41,759 nucleotides of DNA from Actinomycetes bacterium (GCA_025464025.1 JAODBP010000102.1:1-41759); one strand, 5' to 3'. Positions 29,612 through 38,339 are shown, numbered from the stretch's first letter. Notes: generated from the letters alone by a model not told the origin. Numbers and translations are program-made.

Positions 29612-30060
29612 CGGCGGATCCAGGCTTCGGGGTCGGCGAGGAGGCCGCCGACCACGGGCGGCAGGTCGCCGGAGGCGATGGCGCCCACCGTCACGACCTC
29701 GAGCACCGAGCGCAGGGCGGCCCGGGTGGCGAGCCACACCTCCTTGACCGGCGCGGCCACGCCGGGGAAGTCGAGCAGCTCGGGCGGCGTGCCGTGCACG
29801 TCGGCCAACGGGCCCTCGACGGCCCGGATCACGTCGGCCACCGAGATCTGGTCGGCCGGCTTCTGGAGGCGGTAGCCGCCCTCGGCGCCGCGCTGGCTGC
29901 CCACGAGGCCGGCCCGGCGCAGCTCGGCGAGGATGTTCTCGAGGAACTTGAGCGGGATGGCCTGGGCCTGGGCCAGCCGGTCGCCCTTGACGGTGCCGCC
30001 GTCGGCGGCCAGCTCCACGAGCGCCCGCAGGGCGTAGTCCACCTTGGCCGTCACCCGCAC
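29608..30060 (-). CDS. Rrf2-family transcriptional regulator lacking cluster cysteines
   Basis: A 150-aa winged-helix regulator from GTG 30060 (V-R-V-T-A-K-V-D-Y-A-L-R-A-L). The recognition region reads IPLKFLENILAELRRAGLVGSQRGAEGGYRLQKP, the Rrf2 signature, followed by QISVADVIRAVEGPLADVHG. The three cysteines that ligate the [2Fe-2S] cluster in IscR-type members are absent in the expected stretch, so it must sense something else. It is coupled to the LLM gene (ATGA overlap) and divergent from the protease gene at 30160; the 99-bp gap probably carries its operator. A longer N-terminal start is possible but gives a non-family extension. Confidence 0.87.
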   Translation of the reverse strand: MRVTAKVDYALRALVELAADGGTVKGDRLAQAQAIPLKFLENILAELRRAGLVGSQRGAEGGYRLQKPADQISVADVIRAVEGPLADVHGTPPELLDFPGVAAPVKEVWLATRAALRSVLEVVTVGAIASGDLPPVVGGLLADPEAWIRR

Positions 30061-30159
30061 GGCGGCAGTCTCCCACGCCCGGGTTCGGGGCGCCGGTTGT
30101 GACTCGAAGTGCTCAAGTCGGGACAATCAGTGGCCGAACACCCAGAGGTGAAGCAGTGC

Positions 30160-31659
30160 GTGCGTCTGGTGCTCCTGGTGGCCGCCCTCGGTGCGGCCAG
30201 CGTGATCGGCTACCCCGCGCACCGGGCGAGCAGCGAGGAGCAGGCCGTCGGCGCCGCCGCCTCGGGTGCGGCCTTCGGCGATGCCTCCGACCTCGGGTCG
30301 ATGCAGGGCAAGGCCCTGGCCCAGCCGGTCGTCGGCATGGCGGCCACCCGCACCGGCAAGGGCTACTGGCTCGTCGCCCGCGACGGCGGCATCTTCTCCT
30401 TCGGCGACGCCCGGTTCTTCGGCTCCACCGGCGCCATCCGGCTCAACCAGCCCATCGTCGGCATGACCGCCACCGGCAGCGGCGGTGGCTACTGGTTCGT
30501 GGCGGCCGACGGCGGCATCTTCGCCTACGGCGACGCCAAGTTCTACGGCTCGACCGGTGGCGCCCGGCTCGCGGCTCCGATCGTCGGCATGGCCAGCACG
30601 CCCACCGGCAAGGGCTACTGGCTCGTGTCGCGCGACGGCTCGGTCTTCGCCTTCGGCGATGCCCGCCACCTCGGTTCGCCCGGCGTCGCCACGTCCATCA
30701 CCGGCATGACCGTCACGTCCTCGGGGCTCGGCTACTGGCTGGCTGCTTCCGACGGTCGCATCTTCGCCTTCGGCGACGCCCGCAGCCTCAACCCCGCCGG
30801 CGGGGCCACCCCGACGCCCACCGTCGCCGTGGCTGCCACGCCCGACGGCTCGGGCTACTGGTCGGCGGCCCGCACCGGCGCGGTCCGGGCCTACGGCTCG
30901 GCGACGCAGTACGGCGCCGCCGCCGCCGGGAGCGCCGTGGTCGGCATGGCCCGCACGCCGTCCGGCAAGGGCTACTGGCTGGTCACCGCCCAGGGCGACG
31001 TGCTGACCAAGGCCAGCACGGCCTCGGCCAGCGGCAGCTTCGCCTTCCTCTCCAAGACCTCCAACGGCCAGCCCATGCGGTACAACCCGTGCGCCCCGGT
31101 CCGCTACGTGGTCAACCCGGCCGGCGCGCCGGCCGGCGCCGTCGACGAGGTGCGGGAGTCGTTCCGCCGCCTCGGCGCCGCTACCGGCATCTCGTTCGTC
31201 GACGCCGGGACCACCTCCGAGTCCCACATCCGCATCGGCAACGGCACCCGGGCCTCGTACCAGCCTCAGCGCTACGGGGTCGGGCAGTGGGCGCCCATCC
31301 TCGTCTCGTGGGTCACCGCGGCCGACGAGCCCGTGCTCGGGGGCAACGTCCTCGGCTACGGCGGCTCGACGTCGTACTGGAGCTCGGTCACCGACCAGGC
31401 CTACGTGACCGGCGAGGTGGTCTTCGACCGTGACCTCTCGCTGGTGCGGCCCGGCTTCGGCGCCGGTCTCACCCGCGGCAACCTCGTGCAGCACGAGATC
31501 GGCCACGTCGCCGGCCTCGACCACGTGCAGGACCGCGGCCAGGTGATGTACCCGTCGATCTCCGACCGCTCGCCCGACGGGTACGGCCCCGGCGACCGCG
31601 CCGGCCTGACCCAGCTCGGGGCCCAGGGCGGCTGCCTCCGAACTGCCTCGCCGGTCTGA
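30160..31659 (+). CDS. Secreted matrixin-like metalloprotease with N-terminal GYWL-repeat propeller
   Basis: A 499-aa exported protein from GTG 30160 (VRLVLLVAALGAASVIG); AGAGGTG lies about 9 bases upstream. After the signal peptide come six 42-residue GYWL repeats (about residues 50-285), with a partial unit at the N-terminus (FGDASDLGSMQGK) that could close a ring. The C-terminal third is a zincin: PCAPVRYVVNP, then the zinc-binding HEIGHVAGLDH (445-455) and the Met-turn-like VMYPSISD. This layout matches matrixin-type (M10) peptidases. Substrate unknown; the propeller may bind wall polymer or a protein target. Confidence 0.87.
   Translation: MRLVLLVAALGAASVIGYPAHRASSEEQAVGAAASGAAFGDASDLGSMQGKALAQPVVGMAATRTGKGYWLVARDGGIFSFGDARFFGSTGAIRLNQPIVGMTATGSGGGYWFVAADGGIFAYGDAKFYGSTGGARLAAPIVGMASTPTGKGYWLVSRDGSVFAFGDARHLGSPGVATSITGMTVTSSGLGYWLAASDGRIFAFGDARSLNPAGGATPTPTVAVAATPDGSGYWSAARTGAVRAYGSATQYGAAAAGSAVVGMARTPSGKGYWLVTAQGDVLTKASTASASGSFAFLSKTSNGQPMRYNPCAPVRYVVNPAGAPAGAVDEVRESFRRLGAATGISFVDAGTTSESHIRIGNGTRASYQPQRYGVGQWAPILVSWVTAADEPVLGGNVLGYGGSTSYWSSVTDQAYVTGEVVFDRDLSLVRPGFGAGLTRGNLVQHEIGHVAGLDHVQDRGQVMYPSISDRSPDGYGPGDRAGLTQLGAQGGCLRTASPV
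30310..31010 (+). repeat. Tandem 42-aa GYWL repeats in the protease gene
   Basis: Six in-frame units with VGM, GYW, DGGIF, FGDA and GS positions. The first two units match those of the 7909 protein most closely; later ones drift (for example GYWSAARTGAVRAYGSA). Repeat 6 ends in GYWLVTAQGDVLTK before the protease domain. Confidence 0.8.
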
Positions 31660-31686
31660 CCCCACGGTCGATACGGTCGACCGGCC

Positions 31687-33306
31687 GTGTCCTCCTCCCT
31701 CGTCGCCCGCGCCGTCACCCTGCACCGGGGCACCGCCGTCGTCCTCGACGCGGTCGACCTGACCGTCGGCCCGCGCAGCCGGGTCGGTGTGGTGGGGCCG
31801 AACGGGGTGGGCAAGTCGACCCTGCTGCAGGTCCTCGCCGGGCTGGTGGTGCCCGACTCGGGCTCGGTCACCCGCACGCCGCCGAGCGCCACCGTGGGCT
31901 ACCTGCCCCAGGAGCCCGACCGGGTGCCGGGCGAGTCGCTGCGGGCCGAGCTCGGTCGTCGCACCGGCGTGACGGCTGCCGAGGCGGCCATGAACGAGAC
32001 GGCCGCCGCCCTGGCCGACGGCGGTGACGACGAGGCCTACGCCGACGCCCTCGAGCAGTGGCTCGCCCTCGGCGGTGCCGACCTCGACGTGCGCATGGCC
32101 CAGGTGTGTGCCGACCTCGGCCTGCCCGAGCGAGCCCTCGACCAGGACACCGCGTCGCTCTCGGGCGGCCAGGCGGCCCGGGCCTCGTTGGCCGCCGTGC
32201 TTCTCTCCCGGTTCGACGTGCTGCTCCTCGACGAGCCGACCAACGACCTCGACTTCGCCGGCCTCGACCGGCTCGAGCGGTTCCTCGACGAGCTGGCCGG
32301 CGCCGTCGTGGTCGTCTCCCACGACCGGGCCTTCCTCGAACGTGCCATCACGTCGGTGCTCGAGCTCGACGAGAACGCCCACACGGCGACCCTGTTCAAC
32401 GGCGGGTGGTCGGCGTTCCTCGAGCTGCGCGACACGGCCCGGCGCCACGCCGAGGAGGCGTACTCCGGCTACACGAGCGAGCGCGATCGCCTGAAGCAGC
32501 GGGGCCAGACCATCCGCGAGTGGTCGACGGCCGGCATCAAGAAGGCGACGAGCAAGCCGGTCGACAACGACAAGTTCGTTCGCAACCACAAGATCTCGCA
32601 GTCCGAGAAGCTGGTGTCGAAGGCCAAGCAGGCGGCGCGGGCCATCGACCGGCTCGACGTGGTCGAGAAGCCGTGGGAGGGCTGGCGGCTCGAGCTCGAG
32701 TTCGCCGCCGCACCCCGCAGCGGCGACGTGGTCGTCCGGCTCAGCGGGGCGGTCGTCGAGCGGGGCTCGTTCCGGCTCGGCCCGATCGACCTCGAGATCG
32801 GGTCGGGTGAGCGGATCGCCCTGCTCGGGCCGAACGGGTCGGGGAAGACGACGCTGCTCGGCGCCATCCTCGGGCGGTTCCCGCTGACGTCGGGCGACCG
32901 GTGGTTCGGGCCCGGTGTCGTGGTCGGCGAGCTCGACCAGGGCCGGGGCAAGTTCCTCGGCGACGGCGACCTGCTGCGAGCGTTCTCCGACGCGACCGGG
33001 CTGCTGCCGCGGGAGGCCCGCTCGCTGCTGGCCAAGTTCGGCCTCGGCTCCGAGCACGTGGGCCGCCCGGCGTCGACGTTGTCACCGGGGGAGCGGACGC
33101 GGGCCGAGCTCGCCGTGCTCATGGCCACCGGCGTGAACTGCCTCGTCCTCGACGAGCCGACCAACCACCTCGACCTGCCGGCCATCGAGCAGCTCGAGCA
33201 GGCGCTCGACCGCTTCCCCGGCACGGTGCTGCTGGTCACCCACGATCGTCGCCTGCTCGAGGCGGTGCGGGTGACGCGGACGATCGAGCTCGGGTCCGAG
33301 CGCTAG
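31687..33306 (+). CDS. ABC-F family ATPase
   Basis: A 539-aa cytoplasmic protein with two ABC domains and no membrane segments. Domain 1 has Walker A GPNGVGKST (about residue 37), signature LSGGQ and Walker B LLLDEPTNDLD. A linker rich in Lys/Arg (RLKQRGQTIREW...KATSKPVDNDKFVRNHK) follows. Domain 2 has GPNGSGKTT (about 381), LSPGE and CLVLDEPTNHLD. ABC-F proteins act on the ribosome; some protect it from antibiotics and many are induced by WhiB7, while others are housekeeping. The long basic linker suits the protective type, but this is not decisive. It starts at GTG 31687, 27 bp after the protease gene, and overlaps the next gene's stop by 4 bases. Confidence 0.88.
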   Translation: MSSSLVARAVTLHRGTAVVLDAVDLTVGPRSRVGVVGPNGVGKSTLLQVLAGLVVPDSGSVTRTPPSATVGYLPQEPDRVPGESLRAELGRRTGVTAAEAAMNETAAALADGGDDEAYADALEQWLALGGADLDVRMAQVCADLGLPERALDQDTASLSGGQAARASLAAVLLSRFDVLLLDEPTNDLDFAGLDRLERFLDELAGAVVVVSHDRAFLERAITSVLELDENAHTATLFNGGWSAFLELRDTARRHAEEAYSGYTSERDRLKQRGQTIREWSTAGIKKATSKPVDNDKFVRNHKISQSEKLVSKAKQAARAIDRLDVVEKPWEGWRLELEFAAAPRSGDVVVRLSGAVVERGSFRLGPIDLEIGSGERIALLGPNGSGKTTLLGAILGRFPLTSGDRWFGPGVVVGELDQGRGKFLGDGDLLRAFSDATGLLPREARSLLAKFGLGSEHVGRPASTLSPGERTRAELAVLMATGVNCLVLDEPTNHLDLPAIEQLEQALDRFPGTVLLVTHDRRLLEAVRVTRTIELGSER

Positions 33307-33812
33307 CGGCGGAACAGGCGGCGCAACCCGCGCCGCTTCGGGGCGCTGGCGTGGCTCGGGGCGCCGGCCAGCACGAAGTCGGGCTCGGCGTTCGGTGCCG
33401 GCTCGGGCTCGTCGCCCAGGGCCCGGTCGAGGGCGTCGGCGGTGGCCTCGACCGCGGGAAGGGCGTCGAACGCGGCGTCAACCAGTCGGGACAGCTCGGA
33501 TCGCAGCCGGTTGACCGCCTCGCGGAGCGACTCGAGCTCCTCGCCGACCGACTCGCGCTCGGCCGTGGTGAGGGCGCGGATGACGTCGGCGTGCTCGCCG
33601 GCCGTGGCGTGGGCATCGGCGATGATCAGCTCACCCTCGACCCGGGCGATGGCGACGATCTCGGCGGCGTCGGCCTGGGCGCCGGCCACCATGCGCTCGG
33701 CCTTGTCCTCGGCCTCGGCGATCGTGCGACGCCAGGCGCCATCGAGGGCGCACCACCAGTCCTCGATCTGGTCCTCGGCCTCACGCAGCAGCTCTTCGGC
33801 GTCGGTGCCCAT
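33303..33812 (-). CDS. Coiled-coil protein of unknown function
   Basis: A 169-aa protein from ATG 33812 (MGTDAEELLREAEDQIEDWW). The first 110 residues are nearly continuous Ala/Glu-rich helix with heptads (EAEDKAERMVAGAQADAAEIVAIARVEGEL), similar to DivIVA-like or ATP-synthase-b-like coiled coils, though no family is confirmed. The tail is Pro/Ala-rich and ends in a basic RRGLRRLFRR. Its stop overlaps the ABC-F stop, so the two genes converge. It is separated by 43 bp from the divergent UbiB-like gene. Possible scaffold role; function unknown. Confidence 0.75.
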   Translation of the reverse strand: MGTDAEELLREAEDQIEDWWCALDGAWRRTIAEAEDKAERMVAGAQADAAEIVAIARVEGELIIADAHATAGEHADVIRALTTAERESVGEELESLREAVNRLRSELSRLVDAAFDALPAVEATADALDRALGDEPEPAPNAEPDFVLAGAPSHASAPKRRGLRRLFRR

Positions 33813-33855
33813 GGAGGCAGGGTAGGTCCGCGAGCCCCTTCGGTAGGGTGACCGG

Positions 33856-35289
33856 GTGGGCCGCCGCCGCCTGGGCATCCCCCTCCTGGCTGGTGCCGCG
33901 GCAGCCGGCGCGGTCCTGCGCGACGAGGACCGTCGCCACCGGCTCCGGCGCTCGGCGCGCGTCTGGCGACTCACCGCCCGCCGCAGCGCGCACTGGGCCG
34001 TCGTCCGGGCGCGTGGGGTCCGCGCCACCGAGGCGGAGCGGGCCCGGCTCGAGGAGCGCTTCGCCATCCGCACGGCGGAGGACGTCGCCCGCGAGCTCGG
34101 CAACATGAAGGGCGCGATCATGAAGGCCGGGCAGATGATCTCGTTCATCGCCGAGGGCCTGCCGCCGGAGGCCCAGGCCGCCCTCGCCACCCTCCAGGCC
34201 GACGTGCCGCCGATGGCGCCGAGCCTGGCCGAGGGCGTGATCCGCGAGGAGCTGGGCGACGACCCCGACCGCCTGTTCCTCGCGTGGGACCCGGTGCCGG
34301 TCGCTGCCGCGTCGATCGGCCAGGTCCACCGGGCTGTGCTGCGCGACGGTCGGGAGGTGGCGGTGAAGGTGCAGTACCCGGGTGTCGACAAGGCGATCAA
34401 GAGCGACCTCGACAACGCCGAGCTGCTCTACGGGATGTTCTCGGCCATGGCCATGAAGAACCTCGACGTGAAGAGCCTGGTCGACGAGCTGCGGGCCCGG
34501 ATGGTCGACGAGCTCGACTACACCCACGAGGCGCGGTGCCAGACGGAGATCGGCGCGATCTACGCCGGCCACCCCTTCATCCATGTCCCCTCCGTGGTCC
34601 CCGAGCGTTCGTCGCGGCGGGTGCTGACCACCGACTGGATCGACGGCCTGCGCTGGGAGGACTTCCTCGACCAGGCGTCCGACGACGTGCGCCAGCGGGC
34701 GGCCGAGGTGCTGTTCCGCTTCGCCCAGGGCTCGATCCACGGCAACGGGGTGTTCAACGGCGACCCCCATCCCGGGAACTACCGCTTCCACCGCGACGGC
34801 TCGGTCACGTTCCTCGACTTCGGCCTGGTGAAGCGGTGGACGCCGGGTGAGCTCGAGCAGCTCACCCCGGTGCTCGACGCCCTGCTGGCCCACGACGAGC
34901 AGGGCACCACCGACGCCCTGGTCGATGCCGGCTTCCTCCAACCCGACCACGGGCACGACCCGGCCGAGGTGTGGGCCTACGTCAGCGGGCCCTACGTGCC
35001 CTACCTGTCCGACGAGTTCACCTACTCGCGGGAGTGGACCGGCGCCGCCCTCGGTCGCCTCATCGACATCAACGGTCCCTACGGCGGCATCATCCACTCG
35101 CTCAACCTGCCGACCTCGTTCGTGATCCTCGACCGGGTGGTGTGGGGCATGTCGGCCCTGCTCGGCCGGATGGGCGCGTCGAACCGCTGGCGGGCGATCC
35201 TCGCCGAGTACCGCGAGGGCGCGCCGCCGGCCACCGAGCTCGGCCGGCTCGAGGCCCGCTGGCGGGACGAGCGGCGCGCCGCGCTCTAG
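33856..35289 (+). CDS. UbiB/ABC1 (ADCK)-family kinase-like protein
   Basis: A 477-aa member of the atypical kinase family linked in other organisms to quinone biosynthesis or membrane lipid stress. Landmarks are the KAGQ motif (residues 90-93) in NMKGAIMKAGQMISFI, the Ala-rich loop AAASIGQVHRAVL replacing the glycine-rich loop, VKVQYPG with the phosphate-anchoring Lys, the catalytic GDPHPGNYRF and LDFGLVKRW. It starts at GTG 33856. The SnoaL-like gene follows 10 bp later and may be co-transcribed. No substrate or quinone gene is near; whether it phosphorylates a target is unknown. Confidence 0.9.
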   Translation: MGRRRLGIPLLAGAAAAGAVLRDEDRRHRLRRSARVWRLTARRSAHWAVVRARGVRATEAERARLEERFAIRTAEDVARELGNMKGAIMKAGQMISFIAEGLPPEAQAALATLQADVPPMAPSLAEGVIREELGDDPDRLFLAWDPVPVAAASIGQVHRAVLRDGREVAVKVQYPGVDKAIKSDLDNAELLYGMFSAMAMKNLDVKSLVDELRARMVDELDYTHEARCQTEIGAIYAGHPFIHVPSVVPERSSRRVLTTDWIDGLRWEDFLDQASDDVRQRAAEVLFRFAQGSIHGNGVFNGDPHPGNYRFHRDGSVTFLDFGLVKRWTPGELEQLTPVLDALLAHDEQGTTDALVDAGFLQPDHGHDPAEVWAYVSGPYVPYLSDEFTYSREWTGAALGRLIDINGPYGGIIHSLNLPTSFVILDRVVWGMSALLGRMGASNRWRAILAEYREGAPPATELGRLEARWRDERRAAL

Positions 35290-35299
35290 GTTCGCCGGC

Positions 35300-35716
35300 G
35301 TGACCGATGCTGACGATCGCCTCGCCCTCCGCCACCTCGTCGACTCCTACGCCATCGGCTGCGACCGGCGCGACATCGACATCCTCCTCGGTTGCTTCGT
35401 CGACGGTGGCACCAACACCGTGCACTGGCTCGACCGCGACGCCACCACGATGACGGCGCCGGCCGACCTCGAGCGCATCCCCACCGGCCTGGCCCGCTAC
35501 GACCAGACGTTCCACTTCGTGGGGAACCACCGGGTCGACGTGCAGGGCGACTCGGCCACCGGCGACGTCTACTGCATCGCCCACCACCTCACCGGCAAGG
35601 ACGACTTCGTCATGCACATCCGCTACGAGGACTCCTACGTGCGGACGGCCGACGGCTGGCGCATCGCGACGCGCGACCTTCGCCTGCTCTGGACGGCGAA
35701 CCTCCCCGTCAACTGA
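35300..35716 (+). CDS. SnoaL-like (NTF2-fold) protein
   Basis: A 138-aa protein with the SnoaL_4 pattern: ALRHLVDSYAIGCDRRDIDILLGCF near the start, TFHFVGNHRVDV, and a C-terminal YEDSYVRTADGWRIATRDLRLLW. These cone-shaped folds are used by isomerases, hydrolases and dehydratases of small substrates. It starts at GTG 35300 and stands in a same-strand run with the UbiB-like kinase before it and an LLM enzyme after it (27-bp gap). Substrate unknown. Confidence 0.82.
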   Translation: MTDADDRLALRHLVDSYAIGCDRRDIDILLGCFVDGGTNTVHWLDRDATTMTAPADLERIPTGLARYDQTFHFVGNHRVDVQGDSATGDVYCIAHHLTGKDDFVMHIRYEDSYVRTADGWRIATRDLRLLWTANLPVN

Positions 35717-35743
35717 GGTCTGTCATCTGCTAGCGACGCGGTC

Positions 35744-36823
35744 GTGACCCAACTGAACGAGCTCGGCTTCTACACGCTGGCCGGCCACTCGGACTCGCCC
35801 CGAGACGCCGTCCACGAGGCCCGTCAGGCCGAGGAGCTGGGGCTGGGCTCGGCGTTCGTGTCGGAGCGGTTCAACGTCAAGGACGCCTGCGCGCTCTCGG
35901 GTGCTGTCGGCGCCGTGACCGAGACGATCGGCGTGGCCACGGCGGCGACGAACCCGAACACGCGGCACCCGTTGGTCACCGCCACGTTCGCCACGACCAT
36001 GCACCGCATGACGGGTGGTCGCTTCGCCCTCGGCCTCGGGCGCGGGTTCGACCCCCTCATGAACGCCATCGGGCTGTCGCCGGTGACGTGGGCGCAGCTC
36101 GAGGACCTGTCGGGGATCCTGCGCCGGCTGTGGCACGGCGAGATGGTCCTCGGCCACGACGGCCCGGCCGGGAAGTTCGGCTACCTCAACCAGGAGGCGA
36201 CGTTCGACGAGGACATCCCGCTGGTGCTCGTCGCGCTCGGGGAGAAGACGCTCGAGCGGGCCGGGACGTGCATGGACTCGGTGGTGCTGCACACCTACTT
36301 CACCGACGAGACGTTGGCCCGCTCGGTGGCCGCCGTCCGCCGGGGTGCCGAGTCGGCGGGTCGCGACCCCGACAGCGTGCGGGTGTGGTCGGTGCTGGCC
36401 ACCATCGGCGACCACATCCCCGAGGAGGCGCGGCTGCTGAAGACGGTCGGCCGGTTGGCGACCTACCTCCAGGGCTACGGCGACCTGCTCATCCGGGTGA
36501 ACGGGTGGGACGCGGGCGACCTGGTCCGGTTCCGGGAGGACTCCCTGGTGCAGGGCTTCCAGGGTGGCTTCGACTCGAAGGCCACGACCGCCGAGCTCGA
36601 GCACCTGGCCGAGCTGCTGCCCGACCACTGGCTGGCGGCGTCGGCCACGGGCTCGCCCGAGCGGTGCGCGGCCCGGATCGTCGACCAGTTCGATGCCGGC
36701 GCCACGGGTGTGATCCTCCACGGCGCCACGCCCGATGAGCTGGCCCCGATCCTGCCGGCGTACCTGGCCGTGCGGCCCTCGGCCGTGTCCGACCTGCCGG
36801 CCAACCCGGGCTGGGCCCGGTGA
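35744..36823 (+). CDS. LLM-class F420-dependent oxidoreductase (TIGR03857-like)
   Basis: A 359-aa luciferase-like enzyme. LNELGFYTLAGHSDSPRD and EELGLGSAFVSERFNVKDA identify the TIGR03857 subgroup. Further landmarks are GVATAATNPNTRHPLVTATFATTMHRMTGGRFALGLGRG and PLVLVALGEKTLERAG. The subgroup is F420-dependent by family prediction; its reaction is unknown. It starts at GTG 35744, and its stop overlaps the GTG of the phosphotransferase gene (GTGA), so the two are coupled. Confidence 0.88.
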   Translation: MTQLNELGFYTLAGHSDSPRDAVHEARQAEELGLGSAFVSERFNVKDACALSGAVGAVTETIGVATAATNPNTRHPLVTATFATTMHRMTGGRFALGLGRGFDPLMNAIGLSPVTWAQLEDLSGILRRLWHGEMVLGHDGPAGKFGYLNQEATFDEDIPLVLVALGEKTLERAGTCMDSVVLHTYFTDETLARSVAAVRRGAESAGRDPDSVRVWSVLATIGDHIPEEARLLKTVGRLATYLQGYGDLLIRVNGWDAGDLVRFREDSLVQGFQGGFDSKATTAELEHLAELLPDHWLAASATGSPERCAARIVDQFDAGATGVILHGATPDELAPILPAYLAVRPSAVSDLPANPGWAR

Positions 36824-37830
36824 AGGTCGCGGCCGTCGTCGAGGAGCTCACCCCGGAGTGGCTGTCGGAGGCGCTGGGCCGGGGCGTGACCGCCGTCGAG
36901 GCGGAGCGGGTGGGCACGGGGCAGATCGGGGCGAGCTACCGCCTGCACCTGACCTGGGACGGCCCGCCGACGCTGGTGGCCAAGCTGGCCGCCGGCGACG
37001 ACGAGGCCCGGGCCCGGGTGTCCGACGGCTACAAGGCCGAGGTCCGCTTCTACACCGAGCTGGCCTCGACCGTCCGGGTCCGCACCCCTCGGTGCTGGTA
37101 CGGCGCGGTCACCGACGACGGGACCAACTTCACCTTGCTCCTCGACGACCTGGCGCCGGCGGTGCCGGGCGTGCAGGCCGATGGCTGCTCCGTCGCCCAG
37201 GCCACGGCCGCGGTCGAGAACCTGGCTGGGCTGCACGCCCCGCGCTGGTGCGACCCGACGCTGACGACGCTCGGCACGATGTCGTTCGACGCCGGCGCCG
37301 CCGAGTTCGTCGGTGAGGTGATGGGCCAGGGCGTGGCCCAGTTCGTCGAGCGCTACGCCGAGCAGCTCGAGGCCGAGGACGTCACGACGCTGCACGAGTC
37401 GGCCGAGGCCGTGTCGGCCTTCCTGCTCGCTCGACCCGAGCGCTTCGCCCTCCTCCACGGCGACTACCGGCTCGACAACCTGATGTTCGGTGCCGAGGTG
37501 CACGTCGTCGACTGGCAGACGCTCACCGTCGGGCTGCCCGGTCGCGACCTCGGCTACTTCCTCGGCACCAGCCTGAAGACGACCGACCGCCGGGCCCACG
37601 AGCGGGACGTGGTCGCCGCCTACCACCGGGACCTCGGCGTCGACGGCTACGACCTGGCCACGTGCTGGGACGACTACCGGGCCGGGATGTTCCAGGGCCC
37701 GATGATCACCGTGCTCGGGGCCATCTTCGCCACCGCCGAGCGCAGCGACCGGGCCGACGGCATGTTCCTCGCCATGGCCCGCCGCTCGTGCGCCGCCATC
37801 CGGGACCGCCGCTCGCTCGAGGCCCTCTGA
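36820..37830 (+). CDS. Phosphotransferase (aminoglycoside/ecdysteroid-kinase-like)
   Basis: A 336-aa protein kinase-like phosphotransferase. RVGTGQIGASYRLHLTWDGP is the nucleotide-binding region, LVAKLAAGDD carries the ATP lysine, LLHGDYRLDNLMF the catalytic loop (around residue 212), and VVDWQTLTVGLPGRDLGYFLG the metal-binding Asp. The overall pattern is closest to DUF1679/EcKinase-type members rather than to true aminoglycoside kinases. It may phosphorylate a small molecule or activate a CoA-linked substrate with the LLM enzyme. A strong bidirectional terminator follows the stop. Confidence 0.83.
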   Translation: MKVAAVVEELTPEWLSEALGRGVTAVEAERVGTGQIGASYRLHLTWDGPPTLVAKLAAGDDEARARVSDGYKAEVRFYTELASTVRVRTPRCWYGAVTDDGTNFTLLLDDLAPAVPGVQADGCSVAQATAAVENLAGLHAPRWCDPTLTTLGTMSFDAGAAEFVGEVMGQGVAQFVERYAEQLEAEDVTTLHESAEAVSAFLLARPERFALLHGDYRLDNLMFGAEVHVVDWQTLTVGLPGRDLGYFLGTSLKTTDRRAHERDVVAAYHRDLGVDGYDLATCWDDYRAGMFQGPMITVLGAIFATAERSDRADGMFLAMARRSCAAIRDRRSLEAL

Positions 37831-37883
37831 TCTTTGTCGCGTTGTGGCCCTCCGAGGGCCACAGCGCGACGAAGAACGATCAG
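37827..37883. terminator. Bidirectional hairpin terminator between convergent genes
   Basis: GTGGCCCT/AGGGCCAC (37844-37851 with 37855-37862) is stacked on GTCGCG/CGCGAC (37836-37841 with 37865-37870) and an outer CTGATC/GATCAG. The outer arms overlap the stop codons of the phosphotransferase (37830) and the Ddn-like gene (37880). TCTTT and its mirror AAGAA flank the structure. Confidence 0.75.
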
Positions 37884-38299
37884 GCCCGCTCGATGACGAC
37901 GACCGGGATCTGGCGGTCGGTCTTGGTCTGGTAGCCGTCGTAGTCGGGCCAGATGCCGGCCATGAGCTGCCAGAGCTCGGCTCGCTCGTCGCCCTCGGCG
38001 GTGCGGGCCCGGCCGGGGTAGCGGTCGGCGCCGACCTGGACCTCGACCTCGGGGTTGGCGGGCAGGTTGAGGTACCAGGCCGGGTGCTCGGGGGCGCCGC
38101 CCTTGGAGGCCACGATCACCACGTCGTCGCCGTGGGCGCCGTAGATCAGCGGGTGGACCCGGGTCTCGCCCGACTTGGCGCCGGTGGTCCAGAGGATGAG
38201 GCAGGGCACGCCGTTCCACAGGTGCCCGACCTCGCCGTCGGTCTCCAGGTACTTCTTGACGTGCTCGTCGCCGAAGAGGGAGTAGTCGCGATCAGCCAT
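37880..38299 (-). CDS. Ddn-type deazaflavin (F420)-dependent nitroreductase family protein
   Basis: A 139-aa split-barrel protein from ATG 38299 (MADRDYSLFGDEHVKKY). The family pattern is clear: ILWTTGAKSGETRVHPLIYGAHGDDVVIVASKGGAPEHPAWYLNLPANPEVEVQVG, then RAELWQLMAGIWPDYDGYQTKTDRQIPVVVIER. Relatives use F420 to reduce nitroimidazoles, quinones and other electron acceptors. Natural substrate unknown. A start at 38326 would add nine residues without family support. Convergent with the phosphotransferase gene. Confidence 0.9.
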   Translation of the reverse strand: MADRDYSLFGDEHVKKYLETDGEVGHLWNGVPCLILWTTGAKSGETRVHPLIYGAHGDDVVIVASKGGAPEHPAWYLNLPANPEVEVQVGADRYPGRARTAEGDERAELWQLMAGIWPDYDGYQTKTDRQIPVVVIERA

Positions 38300-38339
38300 G
38301 GCGCCCATCGTGCCACCATGAGCCATCGACGCGACACGG

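Noticed and set aside
36820..37830. Aminoglycoside phosphotransferase as a resistance gene
   Set aside because: The pattern fits EcKinase/DUF1679-type phosphotransferases, and the operon context with an LLM enzyme suggests metabolism rather than drug modification.
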